64,000 nt of DNA. It comes from Chloroflexota bacterium. Lineage in GTDB: Bacteria > Chloroflexota > Anaerolineae > Aggregatilineales > Phototrophicaceae. How positions within the stretch are numbered: the first letter of the stretch is position 1; every line of letters starts with the position of its first letter. The notes below the pieces were generated by a model. That model was not told the DNA's origin. It saw only the letters and a list, made by a program, of their open reading frames with translations, and did not search any database. The stretch spans positions 46,697-110,696 of the forward strand of contig JAPOXG010000117.1 in assembly GCA_026707225.1 (NCBI GenBank). The letters run 5' to 3'. Both the position numbers and the translations under genes were made by a program. Below are positions 8,086 to 17,386 of the stretch, in pieces.

Positions 8086-9915
8086 TTACACCAGCGTGAA
8101 CAGTTGGTGGTAGACGCCTTCCTGATCGAGCAGTTGCTGGTGGCTGCCCATTTCGATGATTTCGCCGTGGTCCATCACCACGATCAGGTCGGCTGAGGTG
8201 ATGGTGCTGAGGCGATGGGCGATGACGAAACTGGTGCGCCCGATCAAGAGATGTTCCAGCGCCGCCTGAATCTGCCGTTCGGTCTGGGTATCGATGTAGC
8301 TGGTCGCTTCATCAAGGATGAGGATGCGCGGGTCGGCAAGCAGGGCGCGGGCGAAGGCCAGCAGTTGCCGTTGGCCCGTCGATAGCACGGCGCCGCCTTC
8401 CATAATATCGGTGAGATAGCCATTAGGCATCTCGGTGATGAATTGATGCGCGCCGACTGCCTTGGCCGCCGCTACCACCTCGTCATCGGTCGCGTCCAGC
8501 CGTCCATAGCGAATGTTATCCATCACGCTGCCTGAGAACAGGTGCGTGTCTTGCGGCACGACGCCAATCTGCCGGCGCAGGCTGTTCTGGCTGATGTGCT
8601 TTACGTCCTGGTCGTCAATGGTCACCCGGCCTGCGGTACTGTCGTAGAAGCGCATGATCAGCTTGATCATGGTGGTCTTGCCGGCGCCAGTATGCCCGAC
8701 GAAGGCGACGCGAGAGCCGGGCGCCACATCGAGATTGATATGCTTCAAGACCAACTCGCCATCGCGCGTATAGCGGAAAGACACATCTTCGAAGCGGACG
8801 CGACCCTTGATGGCGGGCAAATCGCTGGCCTCGAGGTCGTCGCGGATTTCGACCGGGAAATCCATCAATTTGAAGATGCGATAGCCGGAGGCGATGACCG
8901 TCTGCAAGAGGTTGAATCGCCGCGCCAGCATTCGGATCGGGAAAAAGAATTGCTGGATATAAAGAATGAAGGCGAGCAGCACGCCGACCGAGATTCTTTC
9001 GTCCAGAACGAGCGTGCCGCCAACGAATATCAGCGTGCCGGTGGCGACGCCGCCAATCATTTCCACGGTGGGATAAAACAGGCTGGCGATCAGCGTGGCT
9101 CGCTCGGCCGCGTTTCGGCTGGCCATGTTGATTTCGCCGGTGAAGCGGTCGCGATTGTGCCGCTGGCGGGCGAAAGCCTGGGTGACACGGACGCCGTTGA
9201 AAGCCTCGGATAACTCGGCGTATACCTTGGCATTGGAATCGGACACGCGCAGGTAAGCCTCGCGGGCATGAATGCGCCAATAGTTGGCGATGATGGATAG
9301 TATGACCAGCGCTGTGAAGGCGACCAAGGTCAGCGGGATATTAATGAGGACCATCGAGATGATGATGCCAAAGAGCATCAATACTTCGCGAATCGTGCCG
9401 ACAGCGGCGAAGGTGACGGCTTCGCGCACGACGTTGACATCGCTGATGACGCGGGCGATCAAGCGGCCCACTTCGTATTCGGCGAAGAACCCGATGGACA
9501 GGTATTGGATATGGTCGAAGAGTTGGTTGCGCAGCGTCTGGATAATCGTCTGACCGATGACCGCCATATTGCGCAGCTGCACGCGAAAGCCAATGAAGCC
9601 GAGCAGCTGCAGAATGATAAATAAGACAACGCCGCCGCCGAGCACGGTCATGTCTCGCTTGCTGATGCCTTCGTCGATCGCCCAGCCGATCAGAGGCGGG
9701 CTGGCGACATTGGCGAGTACGCTGAACATCATCATCACGACGGCGACCCCGAGGTCCTTCCGATGGGGCTGCAAGTAAGAGAATAGGCGCGCGGTCACCT
9801 CGCGATCGAAGCCGGGCTTATGATCGTCATCAATCTCGAGGATGCTGGGTTCCGCCTCTGGCGTTTTGTCTTTGGCGGCGGCCTGCTTCAGTTTTCTTCG
9901 ATTCAGGAGGACCAT
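8086..9915 (-). CDS. ABC exporter half-transporter, canonical-site subunit
   Basis: 609 residues: a membrane domain (about 40-350, six helices) fused to an ATPase domain. Walker A is GHTGAGKTT (about 404-412), the Walker B region ILILDEATSYID keeps the catalytic Glu, and the H-switch VIAHRLST keeps its His. The signature is LSTGQ instead of LSGGQ. With the upstream partner this gives one competent and one degenerate ATP site, as in heterodimeric exporters such as TM287/288 or BmrCD. It starts 21 bases after its partner, so the two form an operon. Substrates of this class are often drugs or lipids; none can be named here. Confidence 0.9.
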   Translation of the reverse strand: MVLLNRRKLKQAAAKDKTPEAEPSILEIDDDHKPGFDREVTARLFSYLQPHRKDLGVAVVMMMFSVLANVASPPLIGWAIDEGISKRDMTVLGGGVVLFIILQLLGFIGFRVQLRNMAVIGQTIIQTLRNQLFDHIQYLSIGFFAEYEVGRLIARVISDVNVVREAVTFAAVGTIREVLMLFGIIISMVLINIPLTLVAFTALVILSIIANYWRIHAREAYLRVSDSNAKVYAELSEAFNGVRVTQAFARQRHNRDRFTGEINMASRNAAERATLIASLFYPTVEMIGGVATGTLIFVGGTLVLDERISVGVLLAFILYIQQFFFPIRMLARRFNLLQTVIASGYRIFKLMDFPVEIRDDLEASDLPAIKGRVRFEDVSFRYTRDGELVLKHINLDVAPGSRVAFVGHTGAGKTTMIKLIMRFYDSTAGRVTIDDQDVKHISQNSLRRQIGVVPQDTHLFSGSVMDNIRYGRLDATDDEVVAAAKAVGAHQFITEMPNGYLTDIMEGGAVLSTGQRQLLAFARALLADPRILILDEATSYIDTQTERQIQAALEHLLIGRTSFVIAHRLSTITSADLIVVMDHGEIIEMGSHQQLLDQEGVYHQLFTLV

Positions 9916-9936
9916 AAGCCCCTATCTCTGTTGGTG

Positions 9937-11847
9937 TCAGTTCGAGTATTTGCCAGTGAGCCGGTCGATCAGGGCGCGGAATTGCTGGGTGGAGCGCCGC
10001 TCTTCCAGGGGAATCTTGATGACGCCGGCGATGATGGCTTCGCGGCGGACGCGCTCTTGTTCTTCCAACTGCAATTTGTAGATTTCTTCGTAGAGACCGC
10101 CATCTTGCAGCAAAGTTTCGTGCGTGCCCTGTTGGATGATTTCGCCGTCGCGCAAGACGATGATTTGATCGGCTTTCAAGATCGTGCTCATGCGCTGAGC
10201 GATGACGAAGGTCGTGCGGTCCTCCATGATACGCTCCAACGCTTGCTGAATCAGGTGTTCCGTCTGCGTGTCGACGCTGCTGGTGGCGTCGTCCAGAACC
10301 AGGATGCGCGGATCAATGAGCAGGGCGCGGGCGATGGCGATGCGCTGTTTCTGCCCGCCGGACAGGGTGACGCCGCGCTCGCCGACTTCCGTCAGGTAGC
10401 CATCGGGAAACTCGGAGATGAAGTCGTGCGCATTGGCTGATTTGGCTGCAGCCACAATCTGATCGCGCGTGGCTCCGGGGTTGCCGTAGGCGATGTTTTC
10501 GTCGATGGTGGCGTTGAATAGAAGCGGCTGCTGCATGACGATGCCGATCTGGCTGCGCAAGCTGTCGAGATCAAAGTCGCGCACATCAATGCCGTCAATG
10601 GTGACAGCGCCCGAAGTCACGTCATAGAAACGCGGAATCAAATTGGCGATGGTGGTCTTGCCGGAGCCGGTTAAGCCGATGATGGCGACAACTTCGCCCG
10701 GCTGCGCTTCCAGGTCGATTTGATTGAGCACGGCCTGGTTGGAACTGCTGTAGCGTGTGCTGACATTATCGAAGCGGACTCTGCCCGTGATGGCGGTCTT
10801 GATGGCATTTGGTTTGTTCACGACTGCTTCCGGCTCGTCCAGGACTTCAAAGACCCGCTCGCCACTGGCGACTGCCTGCGTGGTCAGCAATATGATGAAG
10901 CCGATGAAGCGCAGCGGCTGTGACAAGAGCAGCACGTAAGCGTTGAAAGTCACGATCAAGCCCACGGTGATGTTCGCCATGCCCTGCGATTCCAATATGC
11001 CGCCGAACAGCAGGACAAGCGCTGTCGACATCGCCGCCAGGAAGGCGCTCGCTGGCAAATAAGTGATCCACTGCGTGATAAAGTCGAGCTGCTCTTCATA
11101 GAGATTCTGGTTTTCTTTGTGGAAGCGCTCAATCTCGTAAGGCTCGCGGGCGAATACGCGCACGACCTCGGCGCCCAGGGCATTTTCCTGGATGTGGTTG
11201 CTGAGCACCTGCATCCGGTCCATCACTTTTTTCCAGCGCGGATGCACGCGCATGACGAAATGGTTGGAATAAAATGCCAGCGGCGCCAGCGGAATAAAGG
11301 CGATGATCGCCAGGAGCGGACTCGAAGCCAGCATGATCCCGACCACGCCAAAGAGCAAAATGATGAAGTTTAGACCATCCATCAAGCCGAAGGAGAAGTA
11401 GCGCTGAATCTCGTTGACATCGCTGATCGCGCGCGTGATGATCGTCCCCACTTGCGCGCTGTCGTGATAGCTGAATGATTGCTGCTGTACTTTGTCGTAG
11501 ATTTGGTTGCGGATATCGTATGACACGTAGTGGGACAGGCGCTCGCCAAAGAAGCGGCCCAGGAAGGCGACCGCCCCGCGGATCAGACCCAAGGCGACGA
11601 CGAGCAGGCCCGCGCTGAGCATATAGGCGCTGTCTTTGCCGGCGATGCCGATATCCACAACATCGCGCAAGATATAGGGAACGACGATCAAGAGGACATT
11701 TAAGCCAATGATGCCTATGGCAGCCAAGCCGACCCAAAGCTTATAGTTGGAAAGATAAGCCATCAGGCGCTGCCAAATGCGCAGGGCGGCGAATTTGCGT
11801 GGCTTGGGGAGGGCGTCGAGCTCTCTGGTGGAATCGGCGGATGCCAT
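9937..11847 (-). CDS. ABC exporter half-transporter, degenerate-site subunit
   Basis: 636 residues, membrane domain then ATPase. Walker A is GLTGSGKTT (about 394) and the signature is intact, LSGGQKQR (about 492). The catalytic Glu after Walker B is Asp (ILVLDDATSSVD) and the H-switch His is Gln (VIAQRMST, about 549). These are the two hallmark losses of the degenerate site in heterodimeric exporters, complementary to the LSTGQ signature of the downstream gene. CAGGAGA precedes the ATG. First gene of a two-gene minus-strand operon. Confidence 0.9.
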   Translation of the reverse strand: MASADSTRELDALPKPRKFAALRIWQRLMAYLSNYKLWVGLAAIGIIGLNVLLIVVPYILRDVVDIGIAGKDSAYMLSAGLLVVALGLIRGAVAFLGRFFGERLSHYVSYDIRNQIYDKVQQQSFSYHDSAQVGTIITRAISDVNEIQRYFSFGLMDGLNFIILLFGVVGIMLASSPLLAIIAFIPLAPLAFYSNHFVMRVHPRWKKVMDRMQVLSNHIQENALGAEVVRVFAREPYEIERFHKENQNLYEEQLDFITQWITYLPASAFLAAMSTALVLLFGGILESQGMANITVGLIVTFNAYVLLLSQPLRFIGFIILLTTQAVASGERVFEVLDEPEAVVNKPNAIKTAITGRVRFDNVSTRYSSSNQAVLNQIDLEAQPGEVVAIIGLTGSGKTTIANLIPRFYDVTSGAVTIDGIDVRDFDLDSLRSQIGIVMQQPLLFNATIDENIAYGNPGATRDQIVAAAKSANAHDFISEFPDGYLTEVGERGVTLSGGQKQRIAIARALLIDPRILVLDDATSSVDTQTEHLIQQALERIMEDRTTFVIAQRMSTILKADQIIVLRDGEIIQQGTHETLLQDGGLYEEIYKLQLEEQERVRREAIIAGVIKIPLEERRSTQQFRALIDRLTGKYSN

Positions 11848-11999
11848 GCGCGGTCTCCTGAAGGCGCGGCTGCAGTTCAGTCAATGGGTCAGCGTCTGGA
11901 TGCCATTTTCGCGACGCACAAGCCTACAGTGTACAGCAGGGGATGTCAGTTGACTACGAGCAGATAGCGCAGTTTGAAAATGATGACTGACTTGTGATC

Positions 12000-12057
12000 G
12001 GCACTGGAATTCCTTGACAGATTGGTCAAAATATAAGCAGTGAAAAAGTCCAGTGCC
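12000..12057 (+). promoter_or_regulatory. Nested inverted repeats upstream of the sugar isomerase gene
   Basis: GGCACTGGA (12000-12008) and TCCAGTGCC (12049-12057) form a perfect 9-base inverted repeat. Between them lies TTGAC-AGATTG-GTCAA (12014-12029), itself an inverted repeat containing TTGACA. No -10 box stands at a normal distance from that TTGACA. A regulator-binding site or a leader stem-loop are both possible. Confidence 0.35.
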
Positions 12058-12071
12058 GAGAGGGAACTGCC

Positions 12072-12836
12072 ATGTCTGAACTGAAACCGATAGCGCTTCA
12101 ACTTTATACCGTGCGCGAATTGCTCGGGGAAGATTTCGAAGGCACGGTGCGGGCTGTCGCCGATGTGGGTTATATCGGCGTTGAACCTTACACCGGGATG
12201 CCATGCGAGTTGGCCGAGGCGGCGACGCTCTTCCGCGAGTTGGATTTGCAGACCTTCAACAGCCACGCGCCCTTCCCTGATGAAGCCAACCAGGAGGCCG
12301 TGCTTGAAGTCGCCGAGGCCTTTGATCTCGAAAGCGTCGCCATTGCTATGCTGCCGCCGGAAGACTTTGAGACCATCGATTCCATCAAGCGAACTTGCGA
12401 AAGGCTGAATCAAGCCGGCGAATTCGCCCGCGCCAACAATCTGGGCTTGCACTATCACAATCATTGGTGGGAGTACAAACAGATTGACGGCACCGCCACG
12501 GTAGATGTCATGCTGGATGAGTTATCAGACAGCGTTGGTTTGCAGATTGATACTTATTGGGTGCAGGTTGGTGGCGAAGACGCCGTTGAGCTGGTCAAGC
12601 AAGTAGGGGCGCGCGCGCCGCTGATTCATCTAAAGGATGGCTGGCTGGAGCCGCGTGGCGATATGGCGGCAGTCGGGCATGGCGTGATGAAGGTCCCTGA
12701 GCTTGTTGATGCGACGGCGGAGACCGCCGACTGGTACATCGTCGAGCAGGATCGCAGCAATAACGCCCGGCTGGAAGCGGTGCGCGAGAGCTATGCCTAT
12801 CTGACTTCAAACGGCTTCGCGCGCGGCAAGAAATAA
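12072..12836 (+). CDS. Sugar phosphate isomerase/epimerase-like TIM barrel
   Basis: 254 residues of the xylose-isomerase-like AP-endonuclease-2 fold. The start IALQLYTVRELL and later LGLHYHNHWWEY, LQIDTYWVQVGG and PLIHLKDGW segments are the usual strands carrying metal-binding His, Asp and Glu residues. Members act on sugars, inositols and hydroxypyruvate; the substrate is not readable. The start ATG has GAGGGA upstream. The Ldh2-type dehydrogenase begins 33 bases downstream, so the two may be co-transcribed for sugar or polyol use. Confidence 0.85.
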   Translation: MSELKPIALQLYTVRELLGEDFEGTVRAVADVGYIGVEPYTGMPCELAEAATLFRELDLQTFNSHAPFPDEANQEAVLEVAEAFDLESVAIAMLPPEDFETIDSIKRTCERLNQAGEFARANNLGLHYHNHWWEYKQIDGTATVDVMLDELSDSVGLQIDTYWVQVGGEDAVELVKQVGARAPLIHLKDGWLEPRGDMAAVGHGVMKVPELVDATAETADWYIVEQDRSNNARLEAVRESYAYLTSNGFARGKK

Positions 12837-12869
12837 ACATCGCGCTGGCGCGGGCATGGAAGCGGCAAA

Positions 12870-13871
12870 ATGAAAATTCCAATTGAAGCATTGCGTTCGG
12901 CGACGAGGCGGGCAATCGCGGCGCAGGGATTCAACGCGGCTGATACCGAGATCATCCTTGAGATCATCATGTACGCCCAGCTGCGCGGCAATAATCAGAA
13001 TGTGATCAAGCTGTTGGGCGCGGGCATGCCGGCGGACCCAGCCGCCCGTGAAATCAGGGTCGTCAAGGATACCAAGCTGTCGGCGCTGATTGATGGCGGC
13101 TGGAACCAGGGCATGGTGGTCGTAGATCGCGCGACCGGCCTGGCCATCGAAAAGGCGCAGGCGCATGGCTTTGGCATCGTCGGCACGCGGCGCAGCAACT
13201 CACCCACCGGCGCCATCGGTTATTTTGCGCGGACGCTGGCCGATGCGGGCATGATTGGTTTTGTTTGCTCCGGCTCGATGGAGTTGATGGCGATGCACGG
13301 CTCTTACGAGCCCTTCTTCGGCACGAATCCACTGGCGATTGGCATCCCAACGGCGGGCAATCCGATCGTCTTCGATATGGCGACGGCCGCGATCGCCTGG
13401 TATGGCATTCACCTGGCCCATGCCGAGGGACGGTCAATACCGGAAGGCGTCGCCTATGACTGCGACGGACAGATCACGACCGATCCGGCGGCGGCGCTGG
13501 CGGGCGCGATCAGAGCCTTCGGCGGCTACAAAGGCGCGGCGCTGGCGCTCATTGTCGAAGTGCTGACGCGTCCACTGGTCGGCGCCGTTCGAGACGACGC
13601 GGGCAAGAAGCGGGACTGGGGCAATCTGGTTTTCGCCATCGACCCTGAACTGCTAGCCGATGATTTAGCGAGCTTTCAGGATGGAGTCAGCGACTTGCTG
13701 GCGCGCCTCAAACGTCTGAAGCGCTTGCCGGGCGTCGAGGAGATTCTGGCGCCGGGCGAACGCGGGGATCGCATCCATGAACGCATCATGGCGGCGGGCG
13801 AAATCGAAATGGACGAACAGATCTGGCTTGATTTGCAGGCGGTCGGCGCTTCAGTCGACGATCCCGATTGA
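12870..13871 (+). CDS. Ldh family oxidoreductase (malate/L-lactate dehydrogenase-like)
   Basis: 333 residues of the NAD(P)-dependent Ldh2/malate/ureidoglycolate dehydrogenase family, unrelated to classical LDH. Family landmarks include the GTRRSNSPTGAIGYFARTLA region carrying the conserved His-less substitution site (the usual SNHxG is SNSPTG here), PFFGTNPLAIGIPT, and GGYKGAALALIVEVLT. The usual catalytic His of SxHxG reads Ser/Pro, which is unusual and may change substrate or activity. Its last 21 bases overlap the 3' end of the convergent gene on the other strand. Confidence 0.85.
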   Translation: MKIPIEALRSATRRAIAAQGFNAADTEIILEIIMYAQLRGNNQNVIKLLGAGMPADPAAREIRVVKDTKLSALIDGGWNQGMVVVDRATGLAIEKAQAHGFGIVGTRRSNSPTGAIGYFARTLADAGMIGFVCSGSMELMAMHGSYEPFFGTNPLAIGIPTAGNPIVFDMATAAIAWYGIHLAHAEGRSIPEGVAYDCDGQITTDPAAALAGAIRAFGGYKGAALALIVEVLTRPLVGAVRDDAGKKRDWGNLVFAIDPELLADDLASFQDGVSDLLARLKRLKRLPGVEEILAPGERGDRIHERIMAAGEIEMDEQIWLDLQAVGASVDDPD

Positions 13872-15419
13872 GGGCAGCATGCGCTCGTAGATCACGCCGC
13901 GCTGCCCGCGTCTGTCGGATGGCAGGCTGGCCAAGCCGCCGGCGACAAAGAGGTGACTGGAGCCCTCGCCGCTGAGGTTGAGGGCGTCGACGGCGCCCGC
14001 CTCTTGCAAAATGCCGATCATTTCATCCAGCGTTGCGCCGTGGCTGTCCATCTCGGTGCGGAAGCTTGGATTGCAGCCGTCCACGACGACGAGAAGCAAA
14101 TTCCCATCCGGCTTGATGCCGAGAGCGCTGCGAGCTTTGCGTTGGCTCTCCCCGCCCAGGTCGATATGCACGGGTGAAACGCCGACGGCAGCGCCTCGGC
14201 TCGGATAAAACTCTTCGGCAGCGGCCGACTGCTCAAGCACATTTTCCCCCTGGCGCATAAGAATCGGTCCAGCTTGTATCGCGGACTGCAAGCGACTGTT
14301 CTCATCGGCGAATTCATATTCGACCCAGGCGTTTTCAATCAGGTCTTCGGCGACGCGGGCGGGCAGCGCGCCGTCTTGGAGCGACAGTACAAAGCCATTT
14401 TGCGGGATCTGCAGCCCACCGCCGCGCTTCCAGCTCAGCACCTGTCGATTGACGAGGACGAACTCCATGCGATCCGGCGCTGCTGGACTGCGATCATGCG
14501 GGCGGCTGTCGTCGGCTAATCCGCCGGCGCGCGTATATATCGTGATTGGCTGCGGATCCGGCGGATTCAGGTGGAAGCGCTGGACGCAATCGGCGATGGC
14601 GCTCAGGGTGATGTCTCCAGGCAGGACGAGCTGGATCTCATTCAAGCTGAATGTCTCAATGCGCCAGGCGGCGCCATCGTAGAGCAGGGCGCCGCGGCGA
14701 TAAATGGGCGGACGCAGGATTGTGTTTTCCGCGACCATCAAGCCGATTGCGTCGCCATAGCCCGAATGATGGCTGATCAGGTCATCATGTTCGTGCAGGA
14801 AATGCGTCGTGTTGAAGACAACCTGACGCTCGTGGTTTTGCACAAAGCGTCGGATGAAATCGCAGCGGCCGATGCGGATGAAATTGTGCCGCACATCAAA
14901 GGGGCGGAACACGCGCGGTTGGTAGCTGCCACGCTCGATGTTGGGGTAGAGATCGAGCTGGATCGATTCTTCCAGCCAGCTCAAAACGGAGGCCGCCCGC
15001 GCCCGCCAGTCGCGCTGCGCCGCCGGGATATCGACCTGCCATTCGTACGTGTCGCCGATGTATTCGTGCAGCTGCAGCCAGCCTTCCGCCAGCAGTTTGC
15101 GCAAGACGCATGTGATGAAAGAATTGGCGCTGATGATTTGCTCGCCGTCGTCTGTCCGGTAGCTGAGCCCGGGGAACATCTGCTCGGCGCGGCGGTCTGT
15201 TTGCATGGCGGTCCAGGTCAGGATATGCGGTCGGTCTTCGCCGCGGGCGCGCGCTCTGGCGTAATGCATGCGGGCGATATCCTGCTGGCGGACATAGCTG
15301 CTCATGGGGTGCAGGTCTTCAAAGCGCAGCCGCCCGGCCGGAATGTCAACCCTGTGCACAGTGGAAAAAATGCCGCCGTTGAATTGCCGCGTGGTTTTGT
15401 GATAGCGGATTTCGGACAT
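13851..15419 (-). CDS. Phosphodiester-glycosidase-like (NAGPA/DUF2233-type C-terminus) protein
   Basis: 522 residues. The N-terminal 330 residues match nothing I recognise. The C-terminal 180 residues look like the NAGPA domain: HGATLDEMIGILQEAGAVDALNL, then SGEGSSHLFVAGG and PSDRRGQRGV. The family core is normally NLDGGGSS; here it is NLSGEGSS, so the Asp and a Gly are changed. No signal peptide is seen at the start (MSEIRYHKTTRQFNG), which is odd for a cell-envelope glycosidase. The final 21 bases overlap the convergent Ldh-type gene. Function is therefore tentative. Confidence 0.65.
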   Translation of the reverse strand: MSEIRYHKTTRQFNGGIFSTVHRVDIPAGRLRFEDLHPMSSYVRQQDIARMHYARARARGEDRPHILTWTAMQTDRRAEQMFPGLSYRTDDGEQIISANSFITCVLRKLLAEGWLQLHEYIGDTYEWQVDIPAAQRDWRARAASVLSWLEESIQLDLYPNIERGSYQPRVFRPFDVRHNFIRIGRCDFIRRFVQNHERQVVFNTTHFLHEHDDLISHHSGYGDAIGLMVAENTILRPPIYRRGALLYDGAAWRIETFSLNEIQLVLPGDITLSAIADCVQRFHLNPPDPQPITIYTRAGGLADDSRPHDRSPAAPDRMEFVLVNRQVLSWKRGGGLQIPQNGFVLSLQDGALPARVAEDLIENAWVEYEFADENSRLQSAIQAGPILMRQGENVLEQSAAAEEFYPSRGAAVGVSPVHIDLGGESQRKARSALGIKPDGNLLLVVVDGCNPSFRTEMDSHGATLDEMIGILQEAGAVDALNLSGEGSSHLFVAGGLASLPSDRRGQRGVIYERMLPSIGIVD

Positions 15420-15587
15420 GATCAGGACCGTAAATGGGACGGATAAATTCTACTATCACTATACCTGTTTCGCGCTTGCAGGCAAAGTTCGCAATATCTC
15501 AGGGGAGTGTCTAATGTTATGGATACAGGAAATGGATGAGGTGTGCGTCATAGGCCGCCCCATTGCCAACGTCCCTCCGTACTAGAA

Positions 15588-15838
15588 CTAGCGACTGCCC
15601 AGCTCAATCGGGATTTCGGCGACGCGGCGCGTCAGATTGGCGGGGATCGCGAAGCCGACGCCGGAACTGCTGCGCGAGCCGCCGATGATCTGCGCGTCCA
15701 CCTTGATGACGGCGATGTCGGAAGCCAGATCGAGGCCCACCAGACGGGCTCGGTAAATCCCGCCCTCGATGCATTCAGCCGCGATCTCTTCGGCCTCGTC
15801 GACCACGTGGGCATTGGTCACGATGTGGCCCGCCTGGT
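15588..15838 (-). pseudogene. HtrA/DegP-type serine protease remnant
   Basis: The minus strand reads QAGHIVTNAHVVDEAEE (the strand with the catalytic His), then DLASDIAVIKVD (the catalytic Asp), then jumps to AQIIGGSRSSSGVGFAIP. In intact HtrA some 60 residues with the GNSGGP Ser motif lie between the last two pieces, so an internal deletion has removed the nucleophile. The fragment also lacks its N-terminus and PDZ domain. The first 52 residues of the tracked ORF (15588-15995) are the antisense of the neighbouring binding-protein fragment, not protease. Confidence 0.75.
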
Positions 15839-16402
15839 CTTTTGGCGGCGACTTCATCGACGCCGAAACCGGCGAAGCCATGATGACGTCCGAACCCGTG
15901 CAGCTCGCTCTGAGCCTGCTCTCAACAATGTGGGTTGACGACGAATCGATGGTCTTGCCCGGCGCGGAAGGCATGACGATGGATCGAATTGCCATGGCGA
16001 ATTTCGGACCATGGAGCTCTTGGTAGGTCTATTACAATGTCGACTTCGAATGGGAGTTTGTGCCGGCGCCGATAGGCACGGATGAAGTCGTGCTCGCCTG
16101 GGGCAGCGCCTGGGCTGCCTTCGCCAGCTCCGTGTATCAAGACGAAGTTCGCCAGTTCATGGATTTCTTCCTGCGCCGGACAAGCAATTCCAGCGCGCCG
16201 CCGATTGGGCTTGGTCCCCGCCGGGCAAGGCGGCTACCGAGATCGAAGGCTTCGTGGCGAAAGCGGCCCTGAAGTTGTCGGCTGAACAAAAGCAGTTTGA
16301 GATCGAGTCGGTCGCCAATGGAAGGGCGCCCTTCGCGCATCGTGAAGAAGCGCGTCTGCACAATATCTACAGCCAGGAGGTCAGCCTGGTCACCTCGGGC
16401 CA
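15839..16402 (+). pseudogene. Carbohydrate ABC transporter substrate-binding protein remnant (C-terminal part)
   Basis: A readable chain resumes across lesions: FGGDFIDAETGEAMMTSEP, MANFGPWSSW, an in-frame TAG at about 16024, YYNVDFEWEFVPAPIG, VLAWGSAWAAFASSVY, then a one-base frameshift near 16175 to DKQFQRAADWAWSPPGKAAT and EGFVAKAALKLSAEQKQFEI. This is the C-terminal half of an extracellular sugar-binding protein. It starts abruptly against the reversed protease remnant and ends abruptly against a hydrolase remnant, so it is a rearranged relic. It is a different branch from the intact binding protein at 30.8 kb. Confidence 0.7.
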
Positions 16403-17311
16403 AGCGGCACATCGAGCTCGTGCCCAATCAGAACAGTTTCGGCCACATGGAACGCTGGTTTGAGCAGCCGCAGTACCGACATCTGGCCGAAGTCGACGTC
16501 GAATTCAGCGCGCCCTGGGGTGTGCCTCATCTGCCATCCACGCTGTCGCCCGCGGTACCGGAAACGCTAGCCTTTATCGAAAGTCTTTATGCTGAGCTCT
16601 TGCCCAACTTCAGCAGCAAACTGTTCAATATCGGCTGCGACGAGACCTTTGAACTGGGATTGGGGCGACACCTGGGGCTGGCGGCGCTGTCTGCCCGTGA
16701 GCTATCTAGGCTTCGCCTATGGCGCGGCTCTGAGTTGGGCTTACGCCGAAAACCGCGAACTGAATCTGCCGCTGGCTCTGGATTCCTTCGTGTTCGAGGA
16801 CCGCAAAGCCTTGATGGGGCAGCTCGTCTACGACCTCGGCAATGCTTACCAGGAAACCGGCGTCATCCAAAACGTCGCCAGCCTGCTGTATTCGCTGCAC
16901 ATTTACTCGCTGGACAACTTGCGCGAGCGCGCCTCGCTGCTCTTTCACGCAGGTGAAAGCCAGAAGACCTTATTCGATGACGATCAGCTGCGCGCAAAAC
17001 TGCATGCGTCGCTGGAATACATTGCTGATTGCAGCGCGCCAATTAAGCAAGCGCGGATGGGTGTGTCCGACGCGGAGCTGATCAAGCGCGAATTCAAGCA
17101 TATGGCGCTGCTGCCGCAGCATGGCGCTCGCCGCGGCTTGCTGCAAATGTCCGATCCAGCGGGGACGCGACAGAGCATGCGCGATGAGCTGGCACTCATT
17201 GAAGCCGAGTTTCCCTTGCTCTGGCTCGCGCGCAGCCGGCCCGGGGGCATGGTCGACAGTCAGCGGCAACTTTCCGAGATGCGACTGCATTATGAATCGG
17301 CGGAAAGCTAA
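16403..17311 (+). pseudogene. GH20-like beta-N-acetylhexosaminidase remnant
   Basis: The chain starts mid-domain at RHIELVPNQNSFGHMERWF and reaches FNIGCDETFEL, where the adjacent Asp-Glu pair typical of GH20 sits. It then jumps frame to NWDWGDTWGW and PVSYLGFAYGAALSWAY, continuing open to 17311. In intact relatives roughly 130-150 residues lie between these blocks, so an internal deletion has occurred, apparently across the short repeat GAACTGG/GATTGGGG. The N-terminal half is also missing. Family naming is from memory of the motifs, so moderate. Confidence 0.65.
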
Positions 17312-17339
17312 GGGAGCGCCGCCAAGTAGCGCCGGTCGA

Positions 17340-17386
17340 TCAGGACGCGTAGACACAGACCACCGGAGCGGGCGACCCGTGGACCG
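17340..17386. repeat. Degraded copy of the interspersed repeat, subtype B
   Basis: GCGTAGACACAGACCACC followed by GGGCGACCCGTGGACCGCCCC resembles the reverse complement of the subtype seen at 59198 (GGTCAGTGTCTACGCG core). It lies in the gap before the desaturase gene. Confidence 0.4.

Noticed and set aside
12014-12019. TTGACA as a -35 box for the sugar isomerase gene
   Set aside because: No -10-like hexamer at 16-18 bases; ATATAA is only 11 bases away.
15588-15995. Intact 135-residue protease-like gene
   Set aside because: The first 52 residues are antisense of the sugar-binding remnant and the Ser motif is deleted, so it is a chimeric relic.
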